Assembly: GCA_958450365.1 (NCBI GenBank) | Contig: CAUEEP010000757.1 | Span: forward strand, 1,545,501-1,609,500 | Origin: Mesorhabditis belari | Lineage: Eukaryota > Nematoda > Chromadorea > Rhabditida > Rhabditidae | Direction of reading: 5' to 3' | DNA: 64,000 nt | Shown: positions 60,701-64,000 of the stretch, one piece after another | How positions within the stretch are numbered: the first letter of the stretch is position 1 | Layout: the number at the start of each line of letters is the position of its first letter | The notes under the pieces: generated by a model | The model's input: the letters and a program-made list of their open reading frames with translations, nothing else | What the model was told of the DNA's origin: nothing | Databases searched by the model: none | Translations under genes and position numbers: made by a program

Positions 60701-63304
60701 CAGTCTGCGACCGATTCAACGGTAGCTTCCAGTGTTTTGACGAATGAGCCAAGCACGACAGGAGAATCTACGACAACGGAAACACAGCCACCAACAACTT
60801 TCACCGTTGACTTCCGATCAAGTAGAACGGAAGTCGCGTCATCGACCGATTCAACCGTAGCTTCCAGTGTTTTGACGAATGAGCCAAGCACGTTAGGAGA
60901 ATCTACGACAACAAAAACAGAGCCACCAACAACTTTCACCGTTGACTTCCGCTCAAGTAGAGCGGAAGTCTTGTCATCGACCGACTCAACCGTAGCTTCT
61001 AGTGTTTCCACAAATGAGCCAAGCACGAGAGGAGAATTTACGACCACGAAAACAGAGCCACCAACAACTTTCACAGCTTACTTCGGATCAAGTACAACGG
61101 AATTACAGTCTTCGACCGATTCAACGGTAGCTTCCAGTGTTTTGACGAATGAGCCAAGTACTGTTGCAAAATCTACAACAACGAAAACAGAGCCACCAAC
61201 AACTTTCACGGCTTACTTCGGATCAAGTACAACGGAATCACAGTCTGCGACCGATTCAACGGTAGCTTCCAGTGTTTTGACGAATGAGCCAAGCACGACA
61301 GGAGAATCTACGACAACGGAAACACAGCCACCAACAACTTTCACCGTTGACTTCCGATCAAGTAGAACGGAAGTCGCGTCATCGACCGATTCAACCGTAG
61401 CTTCCAGTGTTTTGACGAATGAGCCAAGCACGTTAGGAGAATCTACGACAACAAAAACAGAGCCACCAACAACTTTCACCGTTGACTTCCGCTCAAGTAG
61501 AGCGGAAGTCTTGTCATCGACCGACTCAACCGTAGCTTCTAGTGTTTCCACAAATGAGCCAAGCACGAGAGGAGAATTTACGACCACGAAAACAGAGCCA
61601 CCAACAACTTTCACAGCTTACTTCGGATCAAGTACAACGGAATTACAGTCTTCGACCGATTCAACGGTAGCTTCTAGTGTTTCGACGAATGAGCCAAGTA
61701 CTGTTGCAAAATCTACAACAACGAAAACAGAGCCACCAACAACTTTCACGGCTTACTTCGGATCAAGTACAACGGAATCACAGTCTGCGACCGATTCAAC
61801 GGTAGCTTCCAGTGTTTTGACGAATGAGCCAAGCACGACAGGAGAATCTACGACAACGAAAACAGAGCAACCAACAACTTTTACAGCTTCCTTCGGAGCA
61901 AGTACAACAGAAGTCCCGTCATCGACCGATTCAACCGTAGCTTCCAGTGTTTTGACGAATGAGCCAAGCACGATAGGAGAATCTACGACAACAAAAACAG
62001 AGGCACCAACAACTTTCACGGCTTACTTCGGATCAAGTACAACGGAATCACAGTCTGCGACCGATTCAACGGTAGCTTCCAGTGTTTTGACGAATGAGCC
62101 AAGCACGACAGGAGAATCTACGACAACGGAAACACAGCCACCAACAACTTTCACCGTTGACTTCCGATCAAGTAGAACGGAAGTCGCGTCATCGACCGAT
62201 TCAACCGTAGCTTCCAGTGTTTTGACGAATGAGCCAAGCACGTTAGGAGAATCTACGACAACAAAAACAGAGCCACCAACAACTTTCACCGTTGACTTCC
62301 GCTCAAGTAGAGCGGAAGTCTTGTCATCGACCGACTCAACCGTGGCTTCTAGTGTTTCCACAAATGAGCCAAGCACGAGAGGAGAATTTACGACCACGAA
62401 AACAGAGCCACCAACAACTTTCACAGCTTACTTCGGATCAAGTACAACGGAATTACAGTCTTCGACCGATTCAACGGTAGCTTCTAGTGTTTCGACGAAT
62501 GAGCCAAGTACTGTTGCAAAATCTACAACAACGAAAACAGAGCCACCAACAACTTTCACGGCTTACTTCGGATCAAGTACAACGGAATCACAGTCTGCGA
62601 CCGATTCAACGGTAGCTTCCAGTGTTTTGACGAATGAGCCAAGCACGACAGGAGAATCTACGACAACGAAAACAGAGCAACCAACAACTTTTACAGCTTC
62701 CTTCGGAGCAAGTACAACAGAAGTCCCGTCATCGACCGATTCAACCGTAGCTTCCAGTGTTTTGACGAATGAGCCAAGCACGATAGGAGAATCTACGACA
62801 ACAAAAACAGAGGCACCAACAACTTTCACGGCTTACTTCGGATCAAGTACAACGGAATCACAGTCTGCGACCGATTCAACGGTAGCTTCCAGTGTTTTGA
62901 CGAATGAGCCAAGCACGACAGGAGAATCTACGACAACGAAAACAGAGCAACCAACAACTTTTACAGCTTCCTTCGGAGCAAGTACAACAGAGGTCCCGTC
63001 ATCGACCGACCTAACGGTCGCTTCTAGTGTTACCACGCATGAGCGAAGTACTGTTGCTGAATCTTCAACGACGGAAACAGAGCCAACAACAACGTTCACA
63101 GCTGACTTCGGATCCAGTACAACGGAAGTCCCGTCATCGACTGATTCAACCGTCGCTTCTAGTGTTTCCACGAATGAGCCAAGCACGATAGGAGAGTTTA
63201 CGACAACGAAAACAGAGCCACCAACAACTTTCACGGCTTATTTCGGATTAAGTACAACGGAAATCCTCGCAGTGACTGAATCGACGGTCGGTGCAAGTAC
63301 TTGA
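45770..63304 (+). CDS. giant mucin-like type II membrane protein with duplicated module and two repeat arrays
   Basis: Model of 13 exons or more: 45770-45923, 45970-46109, 46351-46523, 46587-46675 (end uncertain), 46762-46833, 46944-47008, 47157-53773, 55526-55956, 56199-56371, 56428-56516 (end uncertain), 56604-56675, 56786-56850, 57000-63304; about 4,800 residues. A short basic cytoplasmic tail precedes one membrane helix (VFLLIGALILVVLVAVGITL). Module A follows (NIYFRKYASQAANRAKR, EYDACMDR, LLVNVWDEEGVHDAVPA, RIENMVYFAPC, LLPVQFISGLKNA), then 11-residue Ser/Thr repeats, a second module A, and 45-residue Ser/Thr repeats to the stop. The repeats are rich in O-glycosylation-type residues, so a heavily glycosylated surface or cuticle coat is inferred. 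Exon 4 to 5 (and 10 to 11's equivalents) do not join in frame by simple GT-AG. Deletions near 52.3 kb break the large exon. Exon 7 ends in phase 1 and 55526 starts in phase 1, which supports one gene; two adjacent genes remain possible. Confidence 0.7.
45987..47311 (+). repeat. module A, first copy of a ~1.32-kb internal duplication
   Basis: From gtaccggtaa to atatgccaaa this copy matches 55831-57153 through exons and introns. The 173-base exon (46351-46523) differs from its partner at only one or two sites. It contains the Cys-bearing extracellular module placed between the membrane anchor and the first repeat array. Confidence 0.9.
47861..53773 (+). repeat. 33-bp tandem array encoding an 11-residue Ser/Thr repeat
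   Basis: Unit ESAGTMASVTT in protein. The first 0.6 kb (to about 48540) is diverged (SIGTTGAVTTE, SAGTTGSVTTE). From about 48540 to 53770 there are about 158 near-identical units. Occasional units read GTTRLPSTESA in place of GTMASVTTESA. The array is a single exon ending at a good donor (acaa|gtaagt). Each unit has five or six Ser/Thr, as in mucin domains. Confidence 0.95.
53774..55525. other. 1.75-kb intron of the mucin-like gene
   Basis: Begins gtaagt after exon 7 and ends atag before exon 8 (55526). Two thirds of it is the inverted-repeat element at 53838-55006. The remainder is AT-rich without coding signal. Confidence 0.6.
53838..55006. mobile_element. ~1.17-kb inverted-repeat element with tRNA-like arms
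   Basis: Left arm: aaggaaagac, then cccgacttgaagttcggaa and gaccacgaatcagtgaaa. Right arm carries the complement: ttccgaacttcaagtcgggg, tcgtgatctc and gtctttccctt at 54975-55006. Further in, each arm carries an A-box-like motif in opposite orientation (ggtggcggagaggataatgg at 54071; on the minus strand gtggccgagaggataatgtg near 54814-54795). gagttcgattgcc at about 54115 resembles a B box. No long open frame is seen, so it is non-autonomous or decayed. Confidence 0.65.
55831..57153 (+). repeat. module A, second copy of the internal duplication
   Basis: Matches 45987-47311 with the same exon and intron lengths (173-, 89-, 72- and 65-base exons). It joins directly, in the same exon, to units of the 45-residue repeat type (TTEIPSSTDST at 55800-55830). 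The donor after the 89-base exon has changed from gt to gc (ttag|gccaca). Confidence 0.9.
57286..63236 (+). repeat. 135-bp tandem array encoding a 45-residue Ser/Thr repeat
   Basis: About 44 units. Each reads roughly TTFTAYFGSSTTELQSSTDS, then TVASSVSTNEPSTVAKSTTT, then KTEPP. Variants alternate (FTVDFRSS, FTASFGAS, FTADFGSS; TIGES, TVAKS, TTGES). The spacing of variants shows higher-order repeats of 540 and 810 bp (4 and 6 units) between about 60.6 and 62.9 kb. It encodes the C-terminal half of the mucin-like protein, with no C-terminal membrane or GPI-type segment. Confidence 0.95.
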
Positions 63305-63404
63305 ACTACGGAGACAACGGTCATTTCAAGTCGCTCTTGAATGGATTAGCTCCCGACTACGGAATCGACAAATTACTCGAGCTCCTTTACAACTATGCTA
63401 AACT

Positions 63405-63410
63405 AATAAA
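63405..63410 (+). terminator. poly(A) signal of the mucin-like gene
   Basis: AATAAA, 101 bases after the TGA at 63302-63304. Confidence 0.55.
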
Positions 63411-64000
63411 AATTTTGGCTAAATTTTCTTTTTTCGGGTGCGATTTTTTACGGGTCGACTAGGAATTATTCTTGTTTATTTTCTTGTCGTATTTTGATGA
63501 CATTTCGACTTGCCAATAAATTTCGTTGAGTTTTCTGTTGATGCAAATACATGTTAGAGTTTCAGACGGAAATGAAATAAAATTGATTTTAGTTATCTGC
63601 ATCATTTTCATGCTTGATCTATGATATAGAAGAGCAGTGTCTGTCCGACCGTCACGGGCACCTAACTCGGCACCCACGACGAAATTCGGGTCACAGTTTC
63701 TTTTTGTTCGATGGGAACTTTTTCTGACACGCTGCCCCGAATAATCAGCAAGTATTTCCAAGGGTTTTTTTGAATGTAAAAAAATTGAAAAGCTAGCCGA
63801 CCCCAATTTTTCTTCACTTACAGATGGCCGAATGATTAGAGCGTGGTTTTTTGATTCATGTAGGCGAGGTACGTTACGTAGTTGTTACGGTAGTTATTTT
63901 AGAGTTGTTACGGTGGTTTTGCTTCTCTTTTCAAAATGGATTTTAATTGTTGCCAAGTCAATCTTGATAGTTTTGAGGTATCATTTGAGATTATAAAAGC
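63411..64000. other. intergenic tail with repeat-derived sequence and a tRNA-like A box
   Basis: No gene. The tract agagcagtgtctgtccgacc near 63632 resembles the inverted form of the gacagacagacacagatct tract in the element at 27894-28445. At 63823-63843, gatggccgaatgattagagc matches a Ser/Leu-type tRNA D-arm (A box), but no T-arm follows at the right distance. A run of gttacggt repeats lies at 63865-63915. Confidence 0.45.

Noticed and set aside
57433..63234. Several minus-strand frames (88 to 268 codons, MKVVGGSVFVVVDS repeats) over the 135-bp array
   Set aside because: Antisense shadows of the 45-residue repeats; they recur at the repeat period and stop wherever one unit variant brings a stop.
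47861..63236. Possible CRISPR-like arrays because of many regular short repeats
   Set aside because: Units are directly adjacent with no unique spacers, are in frame, and lie in a eukaryotic coding exon.

Overview
The window is nuclear DNA from a nematode, probably a rhabditid-type worm. The genes are split into many short exons by GT-AG introns, often only 40-60 bp long. Families include acid sphingomyelinase with a saposin domain, a CYP3-clan-like P450, a nematode DUF273 glycosyltransferase and a Cys/Gln-rich abu/pqn-like secreted protein. Transposable elements are almost all short inverted-repeat (foldback/MITE) elements. No bacterial operon, CRISPR or phage feature is seen. Exon coordinates were derived by hand from splice motifs and frame continuity, so they are predictions.

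Layout. 121-216: probable last exon of an upstream gene. 645-4325 (+) and 8790-12040 (+): two 16-exon acid sphingomyelinase paralogues with nearly the same exon lengths. Between them, on the opposite strand, 4417-7109 (-) is a five-exon zinc alcohol/formaldehyde dehydrogenase-like gene. 13548-13937 (+): small ZNF706-like zinc-finger gene with an apparent one-base frameshift. 14148-16729 (-): short coiled-coil protein. 16.7-22.2 kb: no gene found. 22186-26544 (-): 14-exon cytochrome P450. 27552-31269 (-): 12-exon DUF273 glycosyltransferase. 35283-38164 (-): 14-exon secreted Cys/Gln repeat protein, roughly one repeat per exon. 40474-42921 (+): small secreted Gly/Cys-rich protein. 45770-63304 (+): very large mucin-like gene.

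The right-hand 17.5 kb is the most unusual part. A type II membrane anchor is followed by a Cys-containing module, an array of about 160 copies of an 11-residue Ser/Thr repeat (33 bp), a second copy of the same module (about 1.32 kb, introns included) and about 44 copies of an unrelated 45-residue Ser/Thr repeat (135 bp). The reading phase runs correctly across the intron joining the halves, so I model one gene of about 4,800 residues. A cluster of small deletions at 52.28-52.40 kb breaks the first array and looks like a consensus error.

The second theme is inverted-repeat elements lying in introns, often within about 20 bp of the 3' splice site. They include a hAT-like MITE with an 8-bp target duplication and a mariner MITE with TA duplication. 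Several elements carry tRNA-like (A-box/B-box) sequences. The genes do not form one pathway: the sphingomyelinases, P450 and dehydrogenase are separate metabolic or secreted functions, and the three secreted repeat proteins are plausible surface or cuticle components.
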